From NCBI RefSeq assembly GCF_019977655.1, contig NZ_AP024849.1, forward strand, positions 1,335,001 to 1,399,000: 64,000 nucleotides of DNA. The letters are read 5' to 3'. A program made the translations under genes and the position numbers. The notes below the pieces were generated by a model. It ran no database searches. It had not been told where the DNA came from and saw only the letters and a list, made by a program, of their open reading frames with translations. The stretch comes from Clostridium gelidum. GTDB taxonomy: Bacteria; Bacillota; Clostridia; Clostridiales; Clostridiaceae. Below are positions 55,660-64,000 of the stretch, one piece after another; position 1 is the first letter of the stretch, and every line of letters begins with the position of its first letter.

Positions 55660-55697
55660 TTAAGCCAGAGTTCTAATTCATGAGAACTCTGGCTTAA
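55660..55697 (-). terminator. Terminator of the exported GH53 gene
   Basis: TTAAGCCAGAGTTCT pairs perfectly with its complement, with an 8-nt loop. On the minus strand it is followed by seven T, so it serves the GH53 gene ending at 55762. Confidence 0.88.
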
Positions 55698-55761
55698 TAT
55701 TTTGTTATGCTAAAACTTCATTTAACTTAGTAAATCCTATTTGTATTTAACAAATTATTTT

Positions 55762-56781
55762 CTAGAGAAATGCATCTAATGCCGCTGTTGGCTTTCCGGT
55801 ACTGTCAAAGGCACCTTTATAATATTTATTCCAATCACCGTAACATTCAGGTTCCCAGTAGAATACGCCTATACCTTTTCCACCAGAAACAGATTTTGTT
55901 TTATTTATTATATCTGTAAGAAAAGCCTTACAAATTAATGGTGAATTAACATCCATACCAACTTCACATAACATAACTTCTTTACCATATCTATTTACCA
56001 TGTCATTCATATTAGCCAAACATAATTTATTTAGACTGGCCCAGTTAGTTGTATTAGGATATAATGACATACCTATAACATCATACTTTGCACCATTTGC
56101 TTTAAGTCCATCAAACAGCCACCTAAATACTTCATTATTATCTCCACCAGGAAGGTGTATTACAACCTTAGAGTTACTGCTTACTTTTTTCACAGCATCA
56201 TAACCACTATTAACAAGCCACGCAAAGTTCTTCATATTTGTGGAAGCTCGTCCTTCTTCCCATAGCATACCATTATTGGTTTCATTTCCAACTTGAACCC
56301 ACTCTGGATTTACTCCATTTGATTTTAATGTGCTCATTACATCATAGGTATAATTATAAACTGCATTCATTAAACCATTAAAATCGTAGTTTTTCCATGC
56401 TGCTGGTTTAGCCTGTTGTCCTGGATCACACCATGTATCGCTATAATGAAAATCTATTAATATTCTGAATCCCATATTTTTTGCACGTACTGCTTGTTTT
56501 ACTACATCATCCTTGTTGCAAAACCCACGTGAAGGGTTAACCCATACCCTAAATCTAATTGAATTTATACCATGGTCTTTTAATATTTGCAAGCAATCCT
56601 GTTTAACACCATTACTGTTATAAAAGGCCCATTTATAATATTCCATTTCTGATAGCCAACCTACATCTGCACCTTTTGCAAACGTAGTCGTAGCTTGAAC
56701 ATTTTTAGTTGGAAAAAAAGTTAAAATTAAAATCACACATAATGCTAGAGAAAAAATACTTCTGAAATTTTTGATTAACAT
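55762..56781 (-). CDS. Exported endo-beta-1,4-galactanase (arabinogalactanase), GH53
   Basis: A 339-residue secreted enzyme that cuts beta-1,4-galactan side chains of pectin. The signal peptide (KNFRSIFSLALCVILILTFF) probably ends at VQA, residue 30, with the catalytic domain starting at FAKGADVGWLSEMEYY. The acid/base Glu is in WVQVGNETNNGMLWEEG and the nucleophile in VMLCEVGMD; FHYSDTWCDPGQQAKPAAW and IGVFYWEPECYGDWNKYYKGAF are also conserved. There is no added binding module or anchor. A cre-like site lies 28 nt upstream of the start, and AAGGAGGG precedes it. It is transcribed alone, opposite to the rest of the island. Confidence 0.93.
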   Translation of the reverse strand: MLIKNFRSIFSLALCVILILTFFPTKNVQATTTFAKGADVGWLSEMEYYKWAFYNSNGVKQDCLQILKDHGINSIRFRVWVNPSRGFCNKDDVVKQAVRAKNMGFRILIDFHYSDTWCDPGQQAKPAAWKNYDFNGLMNAVYNYTYDVMSTLKSNGVNPEWVQVGNETNNGMLWEEGRASTNMKNFAWLVNSGYDAVKKVSSNSKVVIHLPGGDNNEVFRWLFDGLKANGAKYDVIGMSLYPNTTNWASLNKLCLANMNDMVNRYGKEVMLCEVGMDVNSPLICKAFLTDIINKTKSVSGGKGIGVFYWEPECYGDWNKYYKGAFDSTGKPTAALDAFL

Positions 56782-56808
56782 AGAATCCCTCCTTAAAAAA
56801 AATTGAAA

Positions 56809-56822
56809 TGTAAACGCTTTGA
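56809..56822. promoter_or_regulatory. cre-like site (CcpA)
   Basis: TGTAAACGCTTTGA matches the catabolite-responsive element consensus TGWAANCGNTNWCA at 13 of 14 positions. It lies between the GH53 gene and its likely promoter, where CcpA would block transcription when preferred sugars are present. Confidence 0.7.
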
Positions 56823-57109
56823 TTATACGATTACATTAGATCCAATTTTAGAATATCATGTTATTAGCAACTATATATTAGTAATTTCTTTAGTTTGTAG
56901 TAAAATGTTTAAATCTTTTCGCCCATCAAAATGTATTTTGACTTTTCTATTGAAATTTAATTATTTTTCTAATAAACCCTTGAGACGCTACTTTGTTTGT
57001 TTTTTGTGAAAAGTAAATATAACAAAGTTGACTCTCATTTTCGAGCCCTTTCTAAGTGAAAAGTTAAACTTTATGAAGTTTAGTATTTAGTGATGCAAAG
57101 TATTTCATG

Positions 57110-57179
57110 AATAATCTGGGGAGTTTTAAACAAAAATGATGCTCCATTTTTGTTTAAGTTGAAAACTCTCCAAATTATT
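57110..57179. other. 70-nt structured element upstream of the GH42 operon
   Basis: AATAAT, then GGAGTTTT, then AAACAAAAATG on the left pair with CATTTTTGTTT, AAAACTCTCC and AATTATT on the right, giving a long interrupted hairpin. It ends 9 nt before the 21-bp direct repeats. It is not a typical terminator, because no T-run lies outside it. The 551-nt gap 56782-57332 holds this, the cre-like site and the activator repeats. Confidence 0.6.
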
Positions 57180-57188
57180 GAATTATAA

Positions 57189-57276
57189 AAGATAATATTT
57201 TACTAAAAGTAAATAAAATTACCACATAAAGTATTAATAATAATGCTAACATTATGTTATTGATGAAAACGTATAA
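57189..57276 (+). promoter_or_regulatory. 21-bp direct repeats and conserved promoter box before the GH42 genes
   Basis: A 21-mer containing ATTTTACTAAAAG (57189-57209) is followed directly by TAAATAAAATTACCACATAAA (57210-57230), then exactly 21 nt, then TTATGTTATTGATGAAAACG and TATAA (57252-57276). The box differs by one base in 25 from the one before the transporter operon, and the distance from repeat start to box start is 63 nt in both. One response regulator probably activates both. Confidence 0.75.
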
Positions 57277-57332
57277 ATAAAAATATTTATTGGTTTAAAT
57301 TAAGTATGTGAAAAATGTAGGAGGAATTATTT

Positions 57333-59420
57333 ATGAACAAAGAATTTTCAGTATTTAATAATAAAGTAAAGGGACTTTTACATGGGGGAGATTATAATCC
57401 TGACCAATGGTTAAGGTATCCAGAGGTTTTAAAAGAAGATGTTCGTCTTTTAAAATTAGCAAATTGTAATTGTGTTTCTATAAACATATTTGGTTGGAGT
57501 GCAATAGAACCAGAGGAAGGTAAGTATACCTTTGAATGGTTAGATAAAATTATGGATGACATGGAAGAAAATAATATTCATGTAATATTAGCTACTCCAA
57601 GTGGAGCAAGACCAGCCTGGATGTCTGAAAAATATCCAGAAGTTTTAAGAGTAAATAGTGATAGAAGTAAAAATCTTCATGGACAAAGACATAATCATTG
57701 TTTTACTTCACCAATATATAGACAAAAGACTTATGAAATAAATAAGCTTTTAGCAGAAAGATACAAAGATCATCCATCATTAATAATGTGGCATATTTCA
57801 AATGAATATGGTGGAGACTGTCATTGTGAACTTTGCCAGGATGCATTTAGAAATTATCTTAAGAAAAAATATAATAACGATTTAGAAAAACTAAATGAAG
57901 CATGGTGGACAGGCTTTTGGAGTCATAAATTCACCAGCTGGTCTCAAATAGAAAGTCCATCTGAAAAAGGTGAAGTATATGTTCATGGACATAACCTTGA
58001 TTGGAATAGATTTGTTACAGATCAAACAATAGATTTCTATAAAAATGAAATTGCACCAATAAGAGAAATTACACCTGGCGTACCTGTAACAGCTAATTTC
58101 ATGGGAAATTATCCTCATATGGGATTATTCACAGGCCTTGATTACTGGAAATTTGCAAAAGAAGTAGATATAGCATCTTGGGATAATTACCCTGCATGGC
58201 ATAATGATTTTGAAAGTACTGCAGACTTGGCAGCTAATGTAGGTTTTGTACATGATATATATAGATCATTAAAAGGTGGACAATCATTTTTAGTTATGGA
58301 AAGTACGCCAAGCCTCGTAAACTGGCATGATACTAATAAATTAAAACGTCCCCAAATGCATTTCTTATCATCAATGCAAGGGATAGCTCATGGAGCAGAT
58401 TCAGTTTTATATTTTCAATGGAGAAAAGGAAGAGGGGCTTCAGAAAAATTCCATGGAGCTGTAGTAGATCACTGTGGTCATGAAAATACTAGAGTATTTA
58501 AGGAAGTATCAGAAGTGGGAGCAGCATTTAATAAGTTAAAAGAAATTCAAGGAGCTACATCAGAGTCAAAAGTAGCAATAATATATGATGTTGAAAACAA
58601 GTGGGCAGTAGATGATCTGCAAGGTTTAAAGAAATATAGAAAAAGATATGATGAAACTTGTCAGGAAGCTTATAAAGTATTCTGGGAAAATGGAATTTCA
58701 GTAGATGTAATTAATATGGACTGTGACATTTCAAAATATGATTTGGTAGTAGCACCAATGTTATATATGGTTCGTCCAAATGTAGCTGAGAGAATTACTG
58801 AATTCGTGAAAAAAGGTGGAAATTTTGTAACTACTTATTTTAGTGGAATTGTAGATGAAAATGATCTTTGTTTCCTAGGTGGATTCCCAGGACCTCTAAG
58901 AGAAGTTACTGGAATTTGGGCGGAGGAAATAGATTCATTATATGATGGTGAAGTTAATCATTTAGAATTTACTTCTAATAATGTAGAAAATTTAAAGGGA
59001 ACTTATGAAGTTACAGACTATTGTGATTTAATTCATGCAGAAACAGCAGAAGTTCTTGCAGTATATAAAAATGATTTTTATGCTAGTATGCCAGCAGTAA
59101 CTGTAAATAAATATGGAGAAGGAAAATCATATTATATAGCAGCAAGAACTGGAGAAGACTTCAATAATGATTTCTATTCAAAACTGATTAATGATTTAAA
59201 TATTAAGAGTGTTATAGATGGAACCTTGCCAATAGGAGTTACAGCACAAATGCGTAGTAATGAAAAGAATAATTATACATTTGTAATGAATTTTACTGAA
59301 GAAGAAAAGATTGTATCACTTGGTAAAGAAGAATATGTAGATATGCTTTCTGGTGAATTAGTAAATAGAGAAATCAAATTAATTAAATATGGGATAAGGA
59401 TTTTAAAACAATGTAAATAA
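57333..59420 (+). CDS. Beta-galactosidase, glycoside hydrolase family 42 (first copy)
   Basis: A 695-residue cytosolic GH42 enzyme that releases galactose from galacto-oligosaccharides. It starts with LLHGGDYNPDQWLRYPEVLKEDVRLLKLANCN. The acid/base is E158 in WHISNEYGGD, the zinc cysteines are C163, C165 and C168 (with an upstream Cys in HNHCFTSP), and the nucleophile is E323 in FLVMESTPSLVNW. The trimerisation domain (SKVAIIYDVENKWAVDD ... YLAVVAPMLYMVRP-like) and a C-terminal beta domain follow. No signal peptide. The ribosome site is TAGGAGGAA. A close paralogue follows after 32 nt. Confidence 0.94.
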   Translation: MNKEFSVFNNKVKGLLHGGDYNPDQWLRYPEVLKEDVRLLKLANCNCVSINIFGWSAIEPEEGKYTFEWLDKIMDDMEENNIHVILATPSGARPAWMSEKYPEVLRVNSDRSKNLHGQRHNHCFTSPIYRQKTYEINKLLAERYKDHPSLIMWHISNEYGGDCHCELCQDAFRNYLKKKYNNDLEKLNEAWWTGFWSHKFTSWSQIESPSEKGEVYVHGHNLDWNRFVTDQTIDFYKNEIAPIREITPGVPVTANFMGNYPHMGLFTGLDYWKFAKEVDIASWDNYPAWHNDFESTADLAANVGFVHDIYRSLKGGQSFLVMESTPSLVNWHDTNKLKRPQMHFLSSMQGIAHGADSVLYFQWRKGRGASEKFHGAVVDHCGHENTRVFKEVSEVGAAFNKLKEIQGATSESKVAIIYDVENKWAVDDLQGLKKYRKRYDETCQEAYKVFWENGISVDVINMDCDISKYDLVVAPMLYMVRPNVAERITEFVKKGGNFVTTYFSGIVDENDLCFLGGFPGPLREVTGIWAEEIDSLYDGEVNHLEFTSNNVENLKGTYEVTDYCDLIHAETAEVLAVYKNDFYASMPAVTVNKYGEGKSYYIAARTGEDFNNDFYSKLINDLNIKSVIDGTLPIGVTAQMRSNEKNNYTFVMNFTEEEKIVSLGKEEYVDMLSGELVNREIKLIKYGIRILKQCK

Positions 59421-59452
59421 AACCAATAATTTATTGCATATGGAGGTGTTTT

Positions 59453-61516
59453 ATGAATAATGAGTTTTCTACATTTAATAATAAAGTAAATGGATTTTTG
59501 CATGGAGGAGATTATAATCCAGATCAATGGTTAAAGTATCCAGAACTTTTAAAAGAAGATATTCGTCTTATGAAGTTAGCTAATTGTAATTGTGTTTCTA
59601 TAAACATATTTGGTTGGAGTACAATAGAGCCTGAAGAAGGTAAGTATACTTTTGAATGGTTAGATAAAATCATGAATGATATGGCCAAAAATAATATTCA
59701 TGTAATTTTAGCTACTCCAAGTGGTGCACGACCAGCCTGGATGTCTGAAAAATATCCAGAGGTTTTAAGAGTAAATAGTGATAGAAGTAAAAATCTTCAT
59801 GGACAAAGACATAATCATTGTTTTACTTCACCAATATATAGACAAAAGACTTACGAAATAAATAAACTTTTAGCAGAAAGATATAAAGATCATCCATCAT
59901 TAATAATGTGGCATATTTCTAATGAATATAGTGGAGAATGTCACTGTGAATTTTGCCAGGATGCATTTAGAAACTGGCTTAAGAAAAAATATAATAATGA
60001 TTTAGAAAAACTAAATGAAGCATGGTGGACAGGTTTTTGGAGTCATAAATTTACTGGTTGGTCACAAATAGAAAGTCCATCTGAAAATGGTGAAATTTTT
60101 GTTCACGGACAAAATCTTGATTGGAAAAGGTTCGTTACAGACCAAACAATAGATTTTTATAAAAATGAAATTAAACCAATAAAAAAAATAACACCGAGTG
60201 TACCTATAACTACTAATTTTATGGGGACATATGCAGGTCTTGATTACTTTAAATTTGCAAAAGAAGTAGATATAACGTCATGGGATAGTTATCCAACATG
60301 GCACAATGATTTTCAAAGTACTGCAGAGTTAGGATCAAGCATTGGTTTTGTCCATGATATGTATAGGGCATTTAAAAATGGGCAACCATTTTTGGTAATG
60401 GAAAATACTCCAAGCCTCGTAAACTGGCATGATGCAAATAAATTAAAACGACCAGGAATGCATTTATTATCATCAATACAAGCCTTAGCTCATGGATCAG
60501 ATTCAATTTTATATTTCCAATGGAGAAAAGGAAGAGGTGCTTCAGAAAAGTTTCATGGTGCTGTAGTAGACCACTCAGGACATGAAAATACCAGAATATT
60601 TAGAGATGTATCAGAAGTTGGAGAAGTTTTAAGTAAACTTAGAGAAATTCAGGGATCTACTGCAGAATCTAAAGTAGCAATAATATATGATGGAGAAAAT
60701 AGATGGGCAATTGAGGATTTACAAGGTTTAAAGAAATATAGAAAAAATTATGAAGAAACTTGCCAAGAAGCGTATAGAGTATTTTGGGAAAGTGGAATTT
60801 CAGTAGACATTATTAATATGGACCGTGATATTTCAAAATATGATTTAGTAGTAGCACCAATGTTATATATGGTTCGTCAAAATGTAGCAGAAAGAATTAC
60901 AGAATTCGTGAAAAAGGGTGGAACTTTTGTAACTACTTACTTTAGTGGAGTTGTTGATGAAAATGACCTTTGCTTCTTAGGGGGATTCCCAGGACCACTT
61001 CGAGAAGTTATGGGAATATGGTCAGAGGAAATAGATTCATTATATGATAATGAAGTAAATAATATAGTGTTTAAGGATAATAATATAGAAAATATTAAAG
61101 GCACTTATGAAGTTAAAGATTATTGCGATTTAATTCATGCAGAAACAGCAGAAATTCTTGCAGTATATAAAAATGATTTCTATGAAAATATGCCAGCAGT
61201 AACTGTAAATAAATACGGAGAAGGAAAGGCTTATTATATAGGAGCACGAACAGGGGAAGATTTCAATAATGATTTATATTCAAAGATTATAAAGGATTTA
61301 GGAATTACGAGTGTTATAGATGGAGAATTACCAAAGGGAGTTACAGCTCAAAAACGTAGTAATGGTGAACATAAATTTACCTTTGTAATGAATTTTACTG
61401 AAGCAGAAAAGACTGTATCACTTGGAAAAGAAGAATATGTAGATATGCTTTCTGGTGAAAAAGTAAGTAAAGAAATCTGTTTAAATAAATATGATATTAA
61501 AATTTTAAAACAATAA
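59453..61516 (+). CDS. Beta-galactosidase, glycoside hydrolase family 42 (second copy)
   Basis: A 687-residue tandem paralogue of the preceding gene, very similar at DNA level over most of its length, e.g. long identical runs from the IFGWS to the WHISNEY segments. It keeps the acid/base Glu in WHISNEYSGECHCEFC, the CxCxxC zinc motif and the nucleophile in FLVMENTPSLVNW. Differences: it lacks eight residues around NYPHMGLF (reads NFMGTYAGLDYF), and the loop differs near the active site, so the two may prefer different linkages or lengths. AGGAGGTG-type site upstream. Confidence 0.94.
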   Translation: MNNEFSTFNNKVNGFLHGGDYNPDQWLKYPELLKEDIRLMKLANCNCVSINIFGWSTIEPEEGKYTFEWLDKIMNDMAKNNIHVILATPSGARPAWMSEKYPEVLRVNSDRSKNLHGQRHNHCFTSPIYRQKTYEINKLLAERYKDHPSLIMWHISNEYSGECHCEFCQDAFRNWLKKKYNNDLEKLNEAWWTGFWSHKFTGWSQIESPSENGEIFVHGQNLDWKRFVTDQTIDFYKNEIKPIKKITPSVPITTNFMGTYAGLDYFKFAKEVDITSWDSYPTWHNDFQSTAELGSSIGFVHDMYRAFKNGQPFLVMENTPSLVNWHDANKLKRPGMHLLSSIQALAHGSDSILYFQWRKGRGASEKFHGAVVDHSGHENTRIFRDVSEVGEVLSKLREIQGSTAESKVAIIYDGENRWAIEDLQGLKKYRKNYEETCQEAYRVFWESGISVDIINMDRDISKYDLVVAPMLYMVRQNVAERITEFVKKGGTFVTTYFSGVVDENDLCFLGGFPGPLREVMGIWSEEIDSLYDNEVNNIVFKDNNIENIKGTYEVKDYCDLIHAETAEILAVYKNDFYENMPAVTVNKYGEGKAYYIGARTGEDFNNDLYSKIIKDLGITSVIDGELPKGVTAQKRSNGEHKFTFVMNFTEAEKTVSLGKEEYVDMLSGEKVSKEICLNKYDIKILKQ

Positions 61517-61539
61517 AATTTTTGAATGAAGGTGCATTT

Positions 61540-63303
61540 ATGAAATTTACAATTTACAAAAAGATGAATTCTAATATAAAATTTAAGGGCTTAAAAGGAC
61601 TGAGAACTCATATAAAATTTATGGATTTTAAAAAGTTGCCAATAAAAAAGAAATTATTAATGTCATACATGACTATGGCAATTCTTACAGTTATATGTGG
61701 CGGATTGGGATTAGTTTTTTTACAAAAAACTAATAGTGATTATGAATATGCATTAAAAAATTATGGTTTTTCACAAGGTGTTATTGGAAATCTTGGCATG
61801 GAAGTTCAAAATTCGAAGTCTGTTATAAGAGACGTTATAATGTTGGAAGACAGCAATCAATTAACGGAAGCTAAAAATGAACTTGATATTTCTATGTCTA
61901 AAATTCAAGAGATGATAACAGAACTTGAAAAAGCTAATGAATCCAAAACTGATAAGACATTACCTAAGAAGATTTCATATGATGTAGCACTATATCAGGC
62001 AGTTAAAATTGAAGTTATCAATTTGAGTATGGCAAAGAAAAATGATGAAGCACTAAATTCACTTAGAGAAAAGGGAACACCACTTATGAATCAAATAACA
62101 GATGATGTTTCAGCGTTAATGAATGAAAGTATAACTATGGGAAATGAAGTAGTAAGCAGATTAAAAATGCTTCAAATAATAGCAAGTTCTATTATTGTAT
62201 TAGCAATTATAGGAGCTTGCGTATTTACTGTAATATCAGCGGTTTATCTTGCTAAAATTATAGGGAATCCTATAAAAGAAATCTCAAAGCTTGCAGAAAA
62301 AATAGCTGAAGGTGATTTAAATGTTTCTATTGATATAAATTCAGAAGATGAAATTGGGGAATTGGCAGATTCATTTTCAATAATGGTTAAAAATCTTAGA
62401 AGTTATATATATGAAATATCAGACGTATTGGGGAATATTTCAAGAGGAAATATAGATATAAGCACTAAAGTAGAATATAAAGGCGATTTTATAACATTAA
62501 AAAATTCAATGGATACTATTTTAAATTCACTTAATGAAGTTTTTTATGAATTAAATGATTCTTCAAATCAAGTAAATGTGGGAGCAGAACAGGTTGAAAG
62601 TACTTCTCAGGTCTTATCAGAAGGGGCTGCAGAACAAGCAAGTGTAATTGAAGAGCTTTCAGCATCAATGGAAGAAATAAACGGCAAAATAGAAAAAAAT
62701 GCTAAAAGTACAAGTAATACTAATGAAATTGCTCATAAATTAACACATGACGTAGAGGAAAGTACAAGCCAAATGAAAGAAATGGTAAATGCAATTAATG
62801 ACATTGAAAAAGCTTCTAAGGATATTAGTAATATAATAGTGAAAATTGATAAAATAGCATCTCAAACTGATTTGCTTGCATTAAATGCAGCAATAGAAGC
62901 AGCTAGAGCTGGCGAAGCTGGAAAAGGATTTTCAGTTGTAGCAGATGAAGTAAGAAAGTTATCAAGTCAAAGTGCAGAAGCTGCAAAGGAAAGTAATCAG
63001 CTTATTAAATTGAGCATGCAAGCTGTAGCAAAAGGTAGATTAATAGCAGATAATACTGCATCAAAATTATTTGTTGTTGCAAATAATGTAAATGAGACTA
63101 CTAATTTAATAGAAGATATTGCAAGTGCAACTGAGGAACAATCACAAGCTATTAAACAAATAAATGATGGAATAATGCAAATTTCAGAGGTGGTTCAATC
63201 AAATTCAGCAATAGCAGAGGAAAGTGCAGCTGCTAGTGAAGAATTAACAGTGCAAGTAGAAATACTGAAGAATATGATTGGAAAGTTTAAGCTAAGAAGT
63301 TAA
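61540..63303 (+). CDS. Methyl-accepting chemotaxis protein
   Basis: A 587-residue chemoreceptor. It has a cytoplasmic start, first helix (LLMSYMTMAILTVICGGLGLVFL), a ~150-residue extracellular four-helix-bundle sensor, a second helix (IIASSIIVLAIIGACVFTVISAVYLA), HAMP (IIGNPIKEISKLAEKIAEGDLNVSID), and the long signalling coiled coil with hairpin tip IDKIASQTDLLALNAAIEAARAGEAGKGFSVVADEVRKLSSQSAEAAKE. ATG 61540 follows GAAGGTG; the open frame starts at 61522. It lies 23 nt behind the second GH42 gene, so it is probably co-expressed and may guide cells to galactan breakdown products. Confidence 0.92.
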   Translation: MKFTIYKKMNSNIKFKGLKGLRTHIKFMDFKKLPIKKKLLMSYMTMAILTVICGGLGLVFLQKTNSDYEYALKNYGFSQGVIGNLGMEVQNSKSVIRDVIMLEDSNQLTEAKNELDISMSKIQEMITELEKANESKTDKTLPKKISYDVALYQAVKIEVINLSMAKKNDEALNSLREKGTPLMNQITDDVSALMNESITMGNEVVSRLKMLQIIASSIIVLAIIGACVFTVISAVYLAKIIGNPIKEISKLAEKIAEGDLNVSIDINSEDEIGELADSFSIMVKNLRSYIYEISDVLGNISRGNIDISTKVEYKGDFITLKNSMDTILNSLNEVFYELNDSSNQVNVGAEQVESTSQVLSEGAAEQASVIEELSASMEEINGKIEKNAKSTSNTNEIAHKLTHDVEESTSQMKEMVNAINDIEKASKDISNIIVKIDKIASQTDLLALNAAIEAARAGEAGKGFSVVADEVRKLSSQSAEAAKESNQLIKLSMQAVAKGRLIADNTASKLFVVANNVNETTNLIEDIASATEEQSQAIKQINDGIMQISEVVQSNSAIAEESAAASEELTVQVEILKNMIGKFKLRS

Positions 63304-63533
63304 GATGAGAAACAATAATGATAAATACAAAGTATGATAAAGAAATAAGCTGTACCAATATAGTTAAAGTATATTTATTTTCTTTATCAACAGAGTGTTT
63401 ATTAAAAGGTATCAATTTAGGAAGTTTAACAAATTATAGAAGAATTGATATAAGAGGCAAAAATAAAATATTACTAATCATAGTGATATTTTATATAATA
63501 TAGAAAATAATACATAGGGGGTATGTTAATATC

Positions 63534-64000
63534 ATGAAAAAAATCAAAAAGATTATTTCATTAATACTGTCTGTTACAATACTTTCTTCATTTATTTTAA
63601 TTGAGAAGCCTACAATTGTTAAAGCCTCAGAAGTAAACGTTAACTTTGTGAAAGGTGCAGATGTAGGCTGGCTGCCACAGATGGAAGAAAGCGGGTTTGT
63701 TTTTAAAGATGACAATGGGAATACGGAGGATTGCCTAAAGAATCTAAAGGATCACGGTATTGATTCAATAAGGTTAAGAACCTGGGTTAATCCATCAGAT
63801 GATCCTCAAAGTGGCCATTGTAGTACTGAAGAAACCGTTAACATGGCTGTGCGTGCAAAAAATATGGGGTTCAAGATTATGCTTGATTTTCATTACAGCG
63901 ATAGTTGGGCGGACCCAGGTAAACAAATTATTCCTGAAGCTTGGAAAAATGATGACTTGGAACAGATGAAAACCCATTTGTATAACTACACATATGACGT
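63534..64000 (+). CDS. Exported endo-beta-1,4-galactanase, GH53, cut by the window end
   Basis: The first 155 codons of a third GH53 gene. The signal peptide MKKIKKIISLILSVTILSSF... is followed by VNFVKGADVGWLPQMEESGFVFKDDNGNTEDC, RTWVNPSDDPQSGHCSTEETV and DFHYSDSWADPGKQIIPEAW. The frame is open to the last base, before the acid/base region. The mature part is closest to the cytoplasmic copy at 54328 (shared SDDPxSGHCSTxE). A weak AGGGGGT site lies 12 nt before the ATG. Larger GH53 enzymes may carry binding modules at the C terminus, which cannot be seen here. Confidence 0.9.
   Translation, partial: MKKIKKIISLILSVTILSSFILIEKPTIVKASEVNVNFVKGADVGWLPQMEESGFVFKDDNGNTEDCLKNLKDHGIDSIRLRTWVNPSDDPQSGHCSTEETVNMAVRAKNMGFKIMLDFHYSDSWADPGKQIIPEAWKNDDLEQMKTHLYNYTYD

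Noticed and set aside
56803..57009. 68-codon plus-strand frame
   Set aside because: It begins inside the GH53 leader and cre-like site, has no ribosome site, and lies in a clear regulatory gap.
63318..63503. 61-codon frame between the chemoreceptor and the last GH53 gene
   Set aside because: No ribosome site and no recognisable family; its end overlaps the leader of the GH53 gene. It is probably chance in AT-rich DNA.

Overview
The window looks like chromosomal DNA of a saccharolytic Clostridium sensu stricto, of the solventogenic C. beijerinckii / C. saccharoperbutylacetonicum kind. This is inferred from the very AT-rich base use, strong AGGAGG ribosome sites, the clostridial rRNA sequence and the gene families present. 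I see no phage, transposase or CRISPR array.

Layout. 1-2.7 kb: the 3' four fifths of a 23S rRNA gene, then 5S rRNA and a terminator. 2.9-6.3 kb: an amidohydrolase and an O-acetylhomoserine sulfhydrylase. 6.4-17.2 kb: a xyloglucan-oligosaccharide-type island with a YesMN-like two-component pair, a lipoprotein sugar-binding protein, two permeases, a GH31 alpha-xylosidase and a GH3 beta-glucosidase; nearly identical terminators stand at both edges. 17.3-24.2 kb: oligoendopeptidase F, an EFR1 ferredoxin-flavodoxin, and a MarR-controlled heterodimeric ABC exporter. 24.2-36 kb: a flavin reductase, an Eda/chemoreceptor remnant, an MmgE/PrpD protein, LysR regulators, two DJ-1 proteins, and a beta-glucoside PTS operon (bglG-RAT-bglP-bglA). 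36-46 kb: a region rich in remnants (AEC transporter stub, RpiR gene with an in-frame stop, 5'-truncated serC, U32 fragment) mixed with intact genes (nitroreductase, DJ-1, MocR regulator, eda, deoC, YoaK-like, U32 protease). 46-64 kb: a beta-1,4-galactan island with a second YesMN pair and DUF624 protein, a LplB/YtcP/LplA-type ABC transporter, three GH53 galactanases (two exported, one apparently cytoplasmic), two tandem GH42 beta-galactosidases and a chemoreceptor.

How it works together. Exported GH53 enzymes would cut galactan. The binding protein and permeases would import the oligomers. The cytoplasmic GH53 and the two GH42 enzymes would finish them. A histidine kinase/AraC-type regulator would switch on the operons through 21-bp direct repeats found before both the transporter and the GH42 genes, and a cre-like site suggests CcpA control of one galactanase. 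Neither ABC importer has its own ATPase gene here, so a shared MsmX-like ATPase is probably encoded elsewhere.

Most notable non-coding signals: (1) three promoters in 40.7-44.9 kb with the same palindromic operator at identical spacing from -35 and -10, one of them next to a MocR gene; (2) two 75-nt hairpin elements 22 kb apart with conserved ends and a compensatory base-pair change; (3) a RAT/terminator switch; (4) paired MarR operators.
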